DNA of 64,000 nt from Brevundimonas bullata (GTDB lineage Bacteria > Pseudomonadota > Alphaproteobacteria > Caulobacterales > Caulobacteraceae), in the NCBI RefSeq assembly GCF_014207965.1, contig NZ_JACHLM010000006.1, forward strand, positions 1 through 64,000, written 5' to 3'. The position numbers and the translations under genes were made by a program. The number at the start of each line of letters is the position of its first letter. Position 1 is the stretch's first letter. The notes beneath the pieces are model-generated. The model had not been told where the DNA came from and searched no databases. It was given only the letters and a program-made list of their open reading frames with translations. Shown one piece after another: positions 16,399 to 26,000 of the stretch.

Positions 16399-16436
16399 GT
16401 TGAGAACACGAGAGCTCGTGCGCCGACGCCTTTAGC
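16399..16436. repeat. Diverged direct repeat, right copy
   Basis: Same orientation as 11572-11611: identical first 10 bases and 17 of 18 at the end, with a different centre. It lies just upstream of the nucleotidyltransferase-HEPN gene. Confidence 0.5.
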
Positions 16437-16523
16437 TTGCGCCTGTACATAACGCCGGCCAGCCGGGGACGCCGGACTGTCGCCGGTCCGGCGGCGGGAG
16501 GCAAGTGCTCCGCCTTGTTCAGG

Positions 16524-17030
16524 TCAGGCTAGCGACGAGATAGACCTGTTCGACCGTCAAGGCGCTGGTCGATCCCGGCGCCAGGATCAGCTCCTCCGGC
16601 GCCGTCAGTTCGAGCCAGCGCAGACCCGCCCGGCGGCAGGACCACGGTCTGGCGAGCATGATAGGTCCCCACGGCCGGCCCCAGCGCTGTCGTCAACATG
16701 GAGAAGGCACCGTCCCTGACCACGCCAGCGATCCAGAAGTCGGGCAGGCCTGCCACAGCGGATCCGTGAACCCATAGAAGCCGTCGGCCGGATATGGCAC
16801 CGCGTCGGCCGCGCGAAAAAACGTGCTTCAGACCGGAAGTTGAAGACCGTCGGCCATTCGGCCCGCACTCCCCTGTATGATGACCGGCGCCCGGTCGCAG
16901 ACCCGATAGTACTTGGGCTCAGGGTTAGGTATGCAATCCGGCGCCTCCAGCCTGCGCCCCGCCTCGACGAAAAGCGCAAACAACTGATCGGCCGGAACAT
17001 ACAGTGGGTAGTTGTTGTACCGGCCGCACC
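16524..17030 (-). pseudogene. Multi-frameshift pseudogene of unknown family
   Basis: On the minus strand, coding-like segments succeed one another in different frames: YVPADQLFALFVEAGRRLEA (about 17010-16950), a Cys/Tyr-rich stretch to a premature stop near 16840, FFRAADAVPYPADGFYGFTD (about 16820-16760), DFWIAGVVRDGAFSMLTTAL (about 16740-16680), and LRWLELTAPEELILAPGSTS ending with a stop at 16524. At least three shifts are needed to join them. I do not recognise the ancestral protein. Confidence 0.65.
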
Positions 17031-17100
17031 CTCAACCTGGATACAAGACGGACCCGCGGTGGGCTTGGTCAGCAGCCACTAAGAGTCGGGTTTTGCAGCA

Positions 17101-17331
17101 TCATGACGTCGCCGATGCGCCAGTACCTGTCATTGATGGCAAGCCTAGAAGTTGACCTTCAAAACTGCCCCAAATCCGTCTTCGGGTCTGACTGACAACG
17201 ACGTGCAGCTTGGCGACATGCCGCAACATCACTCCGGTCCAACCGCCCGCTATAAGGTCCACAAGTTCGACAGCATCTGTATCGACCACGAAATCTAACA
17301 TCGCTTCACCAAGCGAACGCTGTGGAACCAT
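17101..17331 (-). CDS. Small hypothetical protein (76 aa) after patB-like gene
   Basis: ATG 17331 lies 5 bp past the C-S lyase stop with a GAGTGGA site between, suggesting an operon. The product (MVPQRSLGEAMLDFVVDTDA at the start) resembles no family I know. It borders a decayed region, so it may be a fragment. Confidence 0.35.
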   Translation of the reverse strand: MVPQRSLGEAMLDFVVDTDAVELVDLIAGGWTGVMLRHVAKLHVVVSQTRRRIWGSFEGQLLGLPSMTGTGASATS

Positions 17332-17336
17332 TCCAC

Positions 17337-18539
17337 TCAACCAGTCGCTAGGATCGCACTTCGCATGCGCTCCAGAGCTTCCTGCAGAACAGCGCGCGGG
17401 CACGCAAGATTGAGACGCACGTGCCCCTCGCCATTGTCCACGAACATCTCGCCGCCCTCTAGGATGACGCCAGCGCGTTCGAGGAAGAAACGGGTGAGGT
17501 TCATAGGTTCAGGCAAATATGCCCCGACATTCATCCATGCGAGATAAGTTGCTTCCGGGACGTCCAGTCTGGCTTTCGGCAGATACTGTCGGACGAAATT
17601 CGTCGCTAACGCAAAATTTCCATCCAGATAGACGCGCAAGTCCTCAAGCCATCTCTCTCCGCCGCGATAAGAGCCGATGGCAGCAGCAAGGCTGATCGGA
17701 TTGACTAAAGGCGAATGTAGATCCTTCCACACCGCGCGCAGGTCGGGATCAGGAATAATGATAGTGGCGATCATCATCCCGGCGAGATTGAAGGTCTTGC
17801 TTACTGCCATACAGGTGATGATGTCGCGGCTATCGGGAAAGAGCTTGGCCAGCGGCGTATGATTGAGCCCCGTGCGCAACAGGTCGCAATGTATTTCGTC
17901 CGACACGATCTTGACGCCATGGGCGAAGCAAATTTCCCCCATGCGCCGCAGTTCCACTTCGCTCCACAACCGTCCGGTAGGGTTATGCGGATGGCAGAGG
18001 AAGAAGACCTTGACTGCAGGATCGGACGCTTTCACTTCGAAATCCGCAAAATTGACTTCGTAGCGGCCGTTATCGTTGATGAGCGGCGATGTCACGAATG
18101 TGCGTCCACTCTTGGTGGTTGCGTGCTTGAAGTATCCGTAAGAAGGACTGAGCGTCAGAACCTTGTCATCAGGCCCGCACACATAGCCAACGAGGCCGAA
18201 TAACGCTGGGATGACGCCAAGCGACAGAACCATCTGCTCGCGAGGAAAAATCCAGCCATACCGACGGTCGCACCACCTGCTGAACACATCATAAAGCTGG
18301 TCATCGAAATTCATCGTGTAGCCGAAGATCGAATGTTTCAGACGATCGGCCATGGCGTCAAGCGCCGCCGGCGGGGCAGCGAATTGCATATCTGCCACCC
18401 ACATATTGATGATGTCCTCCCTTGGGCGATCAAGGGTCAACGATGCGGAGTCGGCTCCAAAGAGATAGCCTTCATACCCTTCAACTGCGACGGCATTGGT
18501 TTCGTGGCGGGGGATCAGGCGATCGAAATCGTGCTGCAT
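17337..18539 (-). CDS. MalY/PatB-family cystathionine beta-lyase (C-S lyase)
   Basis: A 400-aa fold-type I PLP enzyme predicted to cleave carbon-sulfur bonds of cystathionine or related thioethers. Visible features are an INMWVADMQFAAPP start typical of MalY/PatB, LCHPHNPTGRLW (substrate and cofactor contacts), IVSDEIHCDL (Asp for the pyridine nitrogen) and AVSKTFNLAGM with the Schiff-base Lys. A frameshifted Lrp-type regulator gene lies divergently upstream and was probably its regulator. Confidence 0.9.
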   Translation of the reverse strand: MQHDFDRLIPRHETNAVAVEGYEGYLFGADSASLTLDRPREDIINMWVADMQFAAPPAALDAMADRLKHSIFGYTMNFDDQLYDVFSRWCDRRYGWIFPREQMVLSLGVIPALFGLVGYVCGPDDKVLTLSPSYGYFKHATTKSGRTFVTSPLINDNGRYEVNFADFEVKASDPAVKVFFLCHPHNPTGRLWSEVELRRMGEICFAHGVKIVSDEIHCDLLRTGLNHTPLAKLFPDSRDIITCMAVSKTFNLAGMMIATIIIPDPDLRAVWKDLHSPLVNPISLAAAIGSYRGGERWLEDLRVYLDGNFALATNFVRQYLPKARLDVPEATYLAWMNVGAYLPEPMNLTRFFLERAGVILEGGEMFVDNGEGHVRLNLACPRAVLQEALERMRSAILATG

Positions 18540-18684
18540 CTACAGTCTGCCCGGGATTGGCGACCAGCCAAACAGGTCGCAGATCAGTGAATTGACAGAA
18601 CTGTACACCAATCTGCATTGAAAATCCTGCCTGTCATCCAAATCTGCGGCGTTTCGTTGGCGGAATCTGTCAGGTATTTCCGAT

Positions 18685-18905
18685 ATGGACGAGATTGATT
18701 CCAAGATCATCATCGAACCGCAACGAGATGGACGCCTAACAAATCAAGAACTGAGCGAGCGAGTAAATTCATCTCCGTCCCCATGCCATCGACGCGTGCG
18801 CATCTTGGAAGATACGGGCGTGATCAAGGTTATGGTGCACGCGTAAGCCATCGGGCGCTTGGCATGTCGATCATCGCTGCACCTCCGCCCTCAACGACGA
18901 GAGTG
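18685..18905 (+). pseudogene. Frameshifted Lrp/AsnC-family regulator fragment
   Basis: ATG 18685 opens a frame with the AsnC-type HTH (LTNQELSERVNSSPSPCHRR) that stops at 18846 after 53 residues. The family sequence continues in another frame as GYGARVSHRALGMSIIA, so a single-base change broke the gene. After that the ligand-binding RAM domain is missing altogether. It is divergent from the C-S lyase gene. Confidence 0.75.
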
Positions 18906-19002
18906 AATCAGCAGGGAGCCCTCATGCCACCGGACATTGGCGTCGCCCTCTCAAGAAGACATGCGCGGAAGCGCCTGAAGCCCAGTCGCTTCCGGCCGCG
19001 TT

Positions 19003-20139
19003 TCACTGACGCAGACGCCGAACCGTAAGTTCCAGCACGACGTCGTTGCGTTGAACGCGAAGCGCCACCTCAGATCCGCACGACTTGCCAGCCAAGGCAT
19101 CTGACATCGTTCTGACTGGGCTGTCCAGGCCGACCAGATTCGTTTCATCGACCTGTATCAAAATGTCGCCCGACTTCAGACCAATGGCTTGAGCGACACC
19201 ATCCGGCGCAACCTGAAACACTCTCGCCCCAGCCGCGGCATCTTCCACCCCCACGCCGAGCGGACAGGAAGGCGCGGCGAGCGCGGGCGTCCAGCTCGGC
19301 AGGACATCTGCACGGCGCGCCAGCGCCGCCATTCGGTCGAGCTCCATATCCCCCACGCGCATGGTCGCTACGGCGATGAACCCGCGGGACATGACTTCCA
19401 TATCTTCTCCCGGCGTCGCTTCCGAAATGCCGAGTGGCTTCAACGTCCATGTTTCCCACTCGCCGGACTGACCGTCTTTTTCGGCGACGGCATCAACGAA
19501 CCGGTTGGCGCGCGGCGCCAGAACGGCCCCTTTCACCTGATCCAGAGGCAACTCCGGAAAGGATACGGTGACATAGTCCGGGGCCTGAAGCTCGCTGACG
19601 ATCGGGGCTCTGACCAGATCGACGACCCAGTCGGCCGCCGCGCGATGGTGTGCGACAGGCCGGGACGGGACGCCTGAAACGGCCACGGCCCGCAACCCGA
19701 TGGCCGCCGCTGTGCGCGCCGCTCCGACCGTGCCCGACCCAATCCAGGATTCCCCGGCGTTGGCGCCGCCGTTCATGCCAGAGACGACCAGCGTCGGCGG
19801 CCGGTCGCGCATCGGTCCGGTGACGGCGAACACGACGCTGTCCGCCGGAGAACCGTCCACGGCATAGGCCCGGATACGAGGCCCCATGATTACCGACTTC
19901 ACACGAAACACGCCCTCGCCGGTCGCAGGCGCGTAGTTGGTGAAGCCGCTGCGGTTTTCCGCCGGCGCCGCAACCCAGACTTCCGCTCCGGCATCGGCGA
20001 AGGCTTCGGCGAGCGCGACGAGACGGCCGTCTTCAATTCCATTGTCATTGGTGATCAGAATCCGCGCCGGCGTCTCGGACGGTTGCATCCGTGCCTGCAC
20101 GCCCGACGACCAGAACGTCAGCAGCGCGCCGCAGGCCAT
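19003..20139 (-). CDS. Secreted SurE-like nucleotidase with C-terminal PDZ domain
   Basis: About 378 aa. An N-terminal hydrophobic signal (ALLTFWSSGVQA) is followed by a SurE fold: ILITNDNGIEDGRL (metal-binding Asp-Asp), AAPAENRSG, YAVDGSPADSV and VVSGMNGGANAG. Residues ~290-378 form a PDZ domain (FQVAPDGVAQAIGLKSGDIL, SEVALRVQRN). SurE enzymes are metal-dependent 5'/3'-nucleotidases. An exported form joined to PDZ is not the standard cytoplasmic architecture. The start is uncertain: ATG 20139 gives a short signal, and an ATG at 20259 would overlap the divergent LytTR gene start. Confidence 0.75.
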   Translation of the reverse strand: MACGALLTFWSSGVQARMQPSETPARILITNDNGIEDGRLVALAEAFADAGAEVWVAAPAENRSGFTNYAPATGEGVFRVKSVIMGPRIRAYAVDGSPADSVVFAVTGPMRDRPPTLVVSGMNGGANAGESWIGSGTVGAARTAAAIGLRAVAVSGVPSRPVAHHRAAADWVVDLVRAPIVSELQAPDYVTVSFPELPLDQVKGAVLAPRANRFVDAVAEKDGQSGEWETWTLKPLGISEATPGEDMEVMSRGFIAVATMRVGDMELDRMAALARRADVLPSWTPALAAPSCPLGVGVEDAAAGARVFQVAPDGVAQAIGLKSGDILIQVDETNLVGLDSPVRTMSDALAGKSCGSEVALRVQRNDVVLELTVRRLRQ

Positions 20140-20257
20140 GAAGACCGCCCATTTCTTCGACCGTAGATCATGACGGCTTGAGCCGTGTAGCCTTGGTCGC
20201 GTATCGCCCCATGCATGAGTGCAGGACGTGACGACTGCGGGGAATTTCGAACGGGAC

Positions 20258-21130
20258 ATGAAACAGGCTCTCTTGAACAAGACGAAGCGACGCCTTCCCG
20301 CCCTGACCGCGCTCCGCCAAGCCGTGAGTGACCAGCGGCGGGGATTTCGGGATCAGCGGCGGTTCCCCTTGTGGCTGTCAGCCTTCCTGGTGGTCGGCGT
20401 CGTCTCGGCATTCACCCTGATCAACACTCTGACGATGCAGGCGGACCGCCCCCAGACGCCGGCATGGGAGATCTGGACCTGGTCCATTACCAGCGCGATC
20501 TTCACCCTGGGCCTGATCTGGATTCCCTGGATCGCCGCCCGACTGGCCTCACCGGGCCAGACGCCTTGGCTGGCCCTCATCGCGATCCACCTCGCGGTCG
20601 GCGTGGTCTATTCGGGTCTTCACGTGGCCGGTTTCGTTGCCGCTCGAAACCTTGTCTACGCCTTGGCTGGCGAGACCTATGGCCTCGGTCCGCTGCTGGA
20701 GGACTTTCCCTATGAGCTTCGAAAGGACCTGCTGACCTACGGCAGCACCGTCGCACTCTTCTGGCTGACCCGAAAAGATCCCGCGCCCGCGAACCAAAAC
20801 CACTCCCCGACCCTGTTCGACATCAAGGACGGCAAGCGAATCACGCGGATCGAAGTTGCAAGTCTGCTCGCCGTGCGCGGAGCCGGAAACTATGTAGAAT
20901 TCCTCCTCGAGAACGGCAGCCGCCCCCTGATGCGCGTCACCCTGGTCGCCTTGCAAAAGGAACTGGGCCTGGTTCGAGTTCATCGCTCCTGGCTGTTGAA
21001 TCCGTCCTGCGTCACAGGCCTTAGCCCCGACGGCTCGGGCGACTGGACAGTCCAACTTGGAAGTCTCCAGGTTCCGCTGTCGCGCCGATACGCCGCAGCA
21101 CTCGACGCTCTTCGCGCTGCTAGTTCGTAA
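20258..21130 (+). CDS. Membrane-anchored LytTR-domain transcriptional regulator
   Basis: A 290-aa protein. Residues ~35-165 contain about four membrane segments (LSAFLVVGVVSAFTLIN, IFTLGLIWIPWIAARLA, LIAIHLAVGVVYSGLHVAGF). Residues ~190-288 are a LytTR DNA-binding domain (ITRIEVASLLAVRGAGNYVE, LVRVHRSWLLNPSCV, VPLSRRYAAAL). It is a one-component sensor-regulator with no separate histidine kinase seen. It is divergent from the secreted SurE-PDZ gene, an obvious candidate target. ATG 20258 is chosen over an earlier GTG. Confidence 0.85.
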   Translation: MKQALLNKTKRRLPALTALRQAVSDQRRGFRDQRRFPLWLSAFLVVGVVSAFTLINTLTMQADRPQTPAWEIWTWSITSAIFTLGLIWIPWIAARLASPGQTPWLALIAIHLAVGVVYSGLHVAGFVAARNLVYALAGETYGLGPLLEDFPYELRKDLLTYGSTVALFWLTRKDPAPANQNHSPTLFDIKDGKRITRIEVASLLAVRGAGNYVEFLLENGSRPLMRVTLVALQKELGLVRVHRSWLLNPSCVTGLSPDGSGDWTVQLGSLQVPLSRRYAAALDALRAASS

Positions 21131-21233
21131 CGCCTAAGGCCCCTTAGCTCAAACGAACGTATGGACGGTCGGAGTTGCGCCAGTTGCGGTCTTTGGCCTC
21201 GTGCTGGAAACCTGACATTCGGCGGAGCCCCCT

Positions 21234-21986
21234 TCACCGTCCTCGGGTGAAGAATTCTACCGGGACGGTCAGGGTGATGCGTTCGCCGGGCGTCTCGGCG
21301 GGCGGCGGGGGTAGCGGCTGGGCGCGCTGGAGGAGGGCCAGGGCCTCGCGGTCAAGGGCGGCGTGGCCTGAGCTGTGCTCCAGGGCGGCGGACAGCACCC
21401 GGCCCTGGCGGTCCATGGTGAAGCGGACATGGGCCACGCCCTGAAGACGCCGCGCGCGAGCTTCGGCTGGATACCGCTTGCGCCGTTCCAGATGGGCCAG
21501 AAGCCGGCCCTGCCAGGTCTGGGCCGACGACGAGGCCGAGGCGGCGGGCGGCGCCGGACGGCTCGGCGGGGCCGTGGTTTCGGGCGCGGGCGGGGTCTCC
21601 GCCGCGGCTTCCTGGCGCGGCGTGGGCGGCGGGGCTGACAAGGGCTCGACGTCGGCGACGGCCGCGACCTGAAGGCGGGGCTGGATGGGAAGCTTGGGCA
21701 CGGGTTGCTGGGCGGCAGCCTCGACCTGGGTCGGGCCGGGCGGCTGCTCGGACGGCGGGCGAGGCGGCGCCTGCAGGCGCACCAGCTCGACCTCGAACAC
21801 CGGCTCGGGCGGCAGGACGACCGACGGGCGCGAGGCCCACAGCCCACCCGCCACGATCAGAGGCGCGACGTGCAGCAAGACCGAGGCCGCGACGCCCGCG
21901 CCCCATCGGCCTCCCTGGCGGGACCGACTTCTGCCCCGAACTTCGGCGGCGCGGGGCGCCGCAGAGGACTTCAGATCAAACGCCAT
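21234..21986 (-). CDS. TonB-family energy transducer
   Basis: A 250-aa protein with a cytoplasmic N-terminus, one membrane segment at about residues 31-50, and a Pro-rich periplasm-spanning linker. Its C-terminal TonB domain (~160-250) includes YPAEARARRLQGVAHVRFTM. It would energise the haem receptor encoded in the same cluster. The start overlaps the YbaN-family gene by 11 bp. ExbB/ExbD genes are not in the window. Confidence 0.88.
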   Translation of the reverse strand: MAFDLKSSAAPRAAEVRGRSRSRQGGRWGAGVAASVLLHVAPLIVAGGLWASRPSVVLPPEPVFEVELVRLQAPPRPPSEQPPGPTQVEAAAQQPVPKLPIQPRLQVAAVADVEPLSAPPPTPRQEAAAETPPAPETTAPPSRPAPPAASASSSAQTWQGRLLAHLERRKRYPAEARARRLQGVAHVRFTMDRQGRVLSAALEHSSGHAALDREALALLQRAQPLPPPPAETPGERITLTVPVEFFTRGR

Positions 21987-22371
21987 CTCGCCCTCCCGGT
22001 GACGGGCGCGACACGACGAAGAGCGCGCAGGCCGCCATGACGAGCGCCACGGCCAGACCCAGCCAGAGACCCGGTCGGACCGTCAGCCAGAACAGGCCGT
22101 AGCCGACCGCCATGCCCAGACAGGCGGCGATCTTGCCCCGGCGCGACACCGCCCCCTCGGCCCGCCAGGCGCGCAGGCCCGGTCCGAACCGGGGATGGTT
22201 CAGCAGCCAGGCCTCCAGCCGGGACGACGACCGCGTGAAGCAGGCCGCCGCCAGGATCAGGAAGATGGTCGTCGGCATCAGCGGCACGAAGGCGCCGACA
22301 AAGCCCAGCCCGACAAGGACCAGACCGAGGACCAGCCACCCTGCGCGTACGGATCGCCGGCCCATGGTCAT
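21976..22371 (-). CDS. YbaN-family (DUF454) inner-membrane protein
   Basis: About 131 aa with a LGLVLVGLGFVGAFVPLMPT segment, FLILAAACFTRSS and LEAWLLNHPRFGP, the classic DUF454 signature, and three to four membrane segments. Genes of this family are often found in haem/iron-uptake clusters. Here it lies between haem oxygenase and tonB. Biochemical function is unknown. ATG 22371 is chosen; ATG 22404 is an alternative that overlaps the haem oxygenase gene. Confidence 0.8.
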   Translation of the reverse strand: MTMGRRSVRAGWLVLGLVLVGLGFVGAFVPLMPTTIFLILAAACFTRSSSRLEAWLLNHPRFGPGLRAWRAEGAVSRRGKIAACLGMAVGYGLFWLTVRPGLWLGLAVALVMAACALFVVSRPSPGGRDGV

Positions 22372-22387
22372 CGTCCCGATTCCAGCC

Positions 22388-22981
22388 TCAGCGAAGGGCG
22401 GCATTGGCCAGGGCCTGCACCCGCGCGAAGGCGGCCCTGGCCCCGGCGACGGCGCGAGCTTCCTCCTCGGGTGTCAGGACGGCGGCGTCCAGCGCGGCGG
22501 TGAAGGCGCGCCAGTGGGCGGCGGGCCCGCCGCCGGACGGCGCCAGATGCCGCGCGCCGTGGCTGTCGGACAGGCCCAGCTTGGCCGCCTCCTTGCGCAA
22601 CAGGGCCGCGCCCAGGTTCGAGCCCTCGGCCACGTAGAGCCAGCCCAGGGCCGTCGCGACGTCCGCCGGCTGATCCCGCAGGAAGACCGGCGCCGTCTCG
22701 ACCTTAGGCGTCGCCAGACCCAGATCCGCCAGATCAGCCGCGATCAGAGCCATGCGCCGACGCTCGGCCAGTCCCGGCAGCAGGGCGATCAGGGCGGCGT
22801 CGTCATAGAGGGCGTCGATGTCGCGGTGGAAGGTCCACTGCACCCCGGCGAACCGGCCATAGCCCTCCAGACTGTCGAACGACGAGGCCTCCATGATCGA
22901 CTTGTCCAGCCGGTCATGAACCTCGTGCGTCATCGCCTTCAGCCGTTTGGACCGGGGCAGATCAAGCGTGTCCGTCATCAA
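22388..22981 (-). CDS. Biliverdin-producing haem oxygenase
   Basis: A 197-aa soluble enzyme that opens haem to biliverdin, CO and Fe2+. The N-terminal THEVHDRLDK provides the proximal His (His19 or His22), and LGWLYVAEGSNLGAALL is the distal-helix Gly-rich signature of bacterial haem oxygenases (HemO/PigA type). It follows the haem receptor by 23 bp on the same strand, so import and degradation are co-expressed. Confidence 0.88.
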   Translation of the reverse strand: MMTDTLDLPRSKRLKAMTHEVHDRLDKSIMEASSFDSLEGYGRFAGVQWTFHRDIDALYDDAALIALLPGLAERRRMALIAADLADLGLATPKVETAPVFLRDQPADVATALGWLYVAEGSNLGAALLRKEAAKLGLSDSHGARHLAPSGGGPAAHWRAFTAALDAAVLTPEEEARAVAGARAAFARVQALANAALR

Positions 22982-23004
22982 TGAAACTCCTGCTGAAATG
23001 CGGT

Positions 23005-26000
23005 TCAGAAGCGATAGCTGAGGCCAACGCGGACCATGTGCAGATCCGCATCCGAACGAACCTTGCGACCCTCCACGATGTTGACGGTGCCTGGGCCGGA
23101 TTTTGAAACGCGCACGCGCTCTCCGGTCACTGGGTCACGGACAAAGCCGTTGAACGCATAGGCCAGACCCACGCCGGCGCGTGCGTCCTCATACTCAAAC
23201 GTCTCACGCCCAAAGTTGGCATAGTTGTATTCGGCGCGCAGCGACCAGCGGTCGTTGAGGGCACGCTCGGCGCCAACGCCCAGCACGGCGCCGGTCCGGA
23301 CATGGCGGTCCTGCTCGGTGAAATAGTGTTCAAGAGGCAGGCCGCCCGGCGAATAGCTGCTGATGCCGAAATCAGTTCGGCTTGTGGGCGGCGTCGAGCG
23401 GTACTGGCGACGCGTCTGGGTTTCGTTCATCCAGCCCACGCCTGCGGTTCCGTAGACTAGGTTCCGCCCGAAGGCGTAGCCCAGCTTACCGTGCAGCGTG
23501 ACCAGCCGATCCCACTTGTATCGGGTGTCCGATTCCAGGATGCCCGCCGCACGAAGGGACGCCACGCTGGGGCTTTCGCCCGAAGTGGATGAGACAACCA
23601 CCCCGGACCAGGCCGCCAGGTCTCCCGTCGAGATGTCGCTGCCCAGGCCCACGACGACATTGTTGGCGAACTGATAATTATAGCCCGCGCGCGCGCCGCC
23701 GATGAAGTTACGGATCTTCTCGTCAACGCGGCTTCCGTTGTCGATATCAGCAGCCTTGCCAGCCGTATCGGTCACGCTGCCCTGGGTGCTGCCGGAGCCG
23801 TAGCCGAAGTCCAGTCCGACATAGGGGCCGGTCCAGTCGACAGTCTCGGCATCACCTGCATCGCTGAACCAGTCGCCGATCGACAGACCGCCGCGCGAGC
23901 CCAGGGTCTGGGACAGGCCGATGCGGAATGTGCGGCCGGGCGCCGGGATGAAGCCCAGACTCATCGGCTCCGTATAATAACGGTCCGTCAGATTATCGAC
24001 GCTCCAGTTGATCGAAAGCCCATCATCCACCTTGAAGCTGCCAGTCAGGTCGACCAGCGTATAGGGGCGCCATTCAACAGCGGTGATCAGGGGCAGGTAA
24101 CCGACCGTCGGCTTCTCGGCGCCGATGGAGCGTTCGCCCATATAGGTCACGCGAGCGCCGATTGTCGCCCGATCATTCAGGAACTTCTGATTGACCGACA
24201 GATTGGCCGACCAATCGGGCGGGATGTAGTTGGTGGCGTAGTCCGAGGCCAGCGAACTGGCGATGCAGCTTTCGCCCGGACGACAGAAGCGGATGCTGTC
24301 GTACCAGGTGACCCCGGCGTCCAGGCTGAAGCCGCCCGACTTGTATCTGAGATTGCCTTCCAGCCCCCGGAACTGCGCCCGGTCGATGTTGTACATCTGC
24401 ATCGAGCCGAGCTGCAGGATGTAGCGACGCGAAATATAGCTATCGATGTCGTTGTCGAACCAGACCAGCTTCAGCCCCAGCTCGTCGTCAGGTTTCAGAA
24501 CATCGTAGCGGATGTAATTGGCGCCGATCTCCCAGTTGCTCGCCGTTTCCTTGTGCAGATCGGGATTGGCCACCATGAAGAAGTTGGTCGTCGCCTCCAG
24601 CAGCGAGGGCAAACGCGACGCATGCTTGTAGTTGGCGAACAGTTGCAAGCCGTCCATCGGCGTCGCCACCGCGCCCAGCGACCAGTTGAAGGCGTCCTCG
24701 TCGCGTTTCAGACGATCGCCGTGGTGCACCGTGCCGGACTGGCTGTCTTCCAGCGTGTAGTTCTGATAGCGCACGCCTGCGGTCAGGCGCAGCCATGACG
24801 TCGGGTCCAGCGCCGTATCCGCGAACAGGCTGTACTCGCTGCGGACGCCTTCACGCCCCGGCGGAATAGCCGTTCCGGCAGCCCATTCACCGTCAGGCCC
24901 CGCCTTCTCATGCAGATAGGAAACGCCGTAGTCCGCCGAGAACAGGCCGATGGGCGTCGTCAATCTGGAGGCATTGCCAACGTCGGCGCCCCAGCTGTCG
25001 ACATAACGGCGCGCCGGATCGGAGTTGTAGAATGAAGGCGCGCTTTCCTTCAGCCTGGACACCCAGCCGTTCAGCTTCAGATCAATCAGGTCGCTGCCCG
25101 GGTTCCAGCGGTGCCGCGCTGTGAAGCGATCCAGGTCCGTATTGGAGAAGATCGTGTTCTGGAACACCGCCCCCGTCGTGCTGGCGAGCGTCCCCGGATA
25201 GTTTTCGCCGAACGTGCTGCGATAGCCGCCGTAGCCCAGCTCAAGCACATGGTCCTGAGCCGGGCGGATCACGGCCTTCAGCAGCATGGACTCTGTCTCG
25301 CTGGAGGTGTTGTAAACCTCTTCGCCGCCTACGAACGGCGTCGAACCGTGCATGTTGTAGAAGGCGACCGCCCGTTCGCAGAGCTGGCGCAGCACGGTCT
25401 CGTTCGTGCCTGCCGCGCAGAAGGGCGAAGGCGTCCCGGTCGCCTTGGGCGCGTATTTGCCGCTCGCGCCGGCGAAATAGTTGCCGGTGTTGCGGTAGGA
25501 ATAGCCTGCAAGCAGGTCCACCCTGTCGCTCTTGCGCGCGACAACCAGACTGGCCGAACCGCCGCCGGGCAGCAGGAAGCCGGGCCGTTCGCGTCCGCGC
25601 GTCGCGGCAAGCGGATCGCCGTAGAAGCTGAGCGGCTCAAGGAGGTTTCGCGTCATATTCGAGTTGGGCGTCGCGTTGTTGCCGGACAGCGAAGCCATGA
25701 AACGCACCGCCATGACATCGCCCTCGGGGACGATGTCATCGACGCCCAGAGTCTTCATCGACACCGATCCGCCGATCCCGCCCGCGATCGCATTGCCCAT
25801 CGAAGGGCCCTTCTCGATGGCGACATGGCTGATGAAATCCGGGTCAACGAAGCTGCGATTGCTGGTGCCCTGATAGCCGCGATAGACGGTCGTTCCGTTG
25901 ATCGCCCCATCAACCGTTACCGGCACCCGGCCCTGGCCCTGCATACCGCGAATATTGACGTCCAGGCCGCCGCTGCTGCGCGCCTCGCCTGAGATAATGC

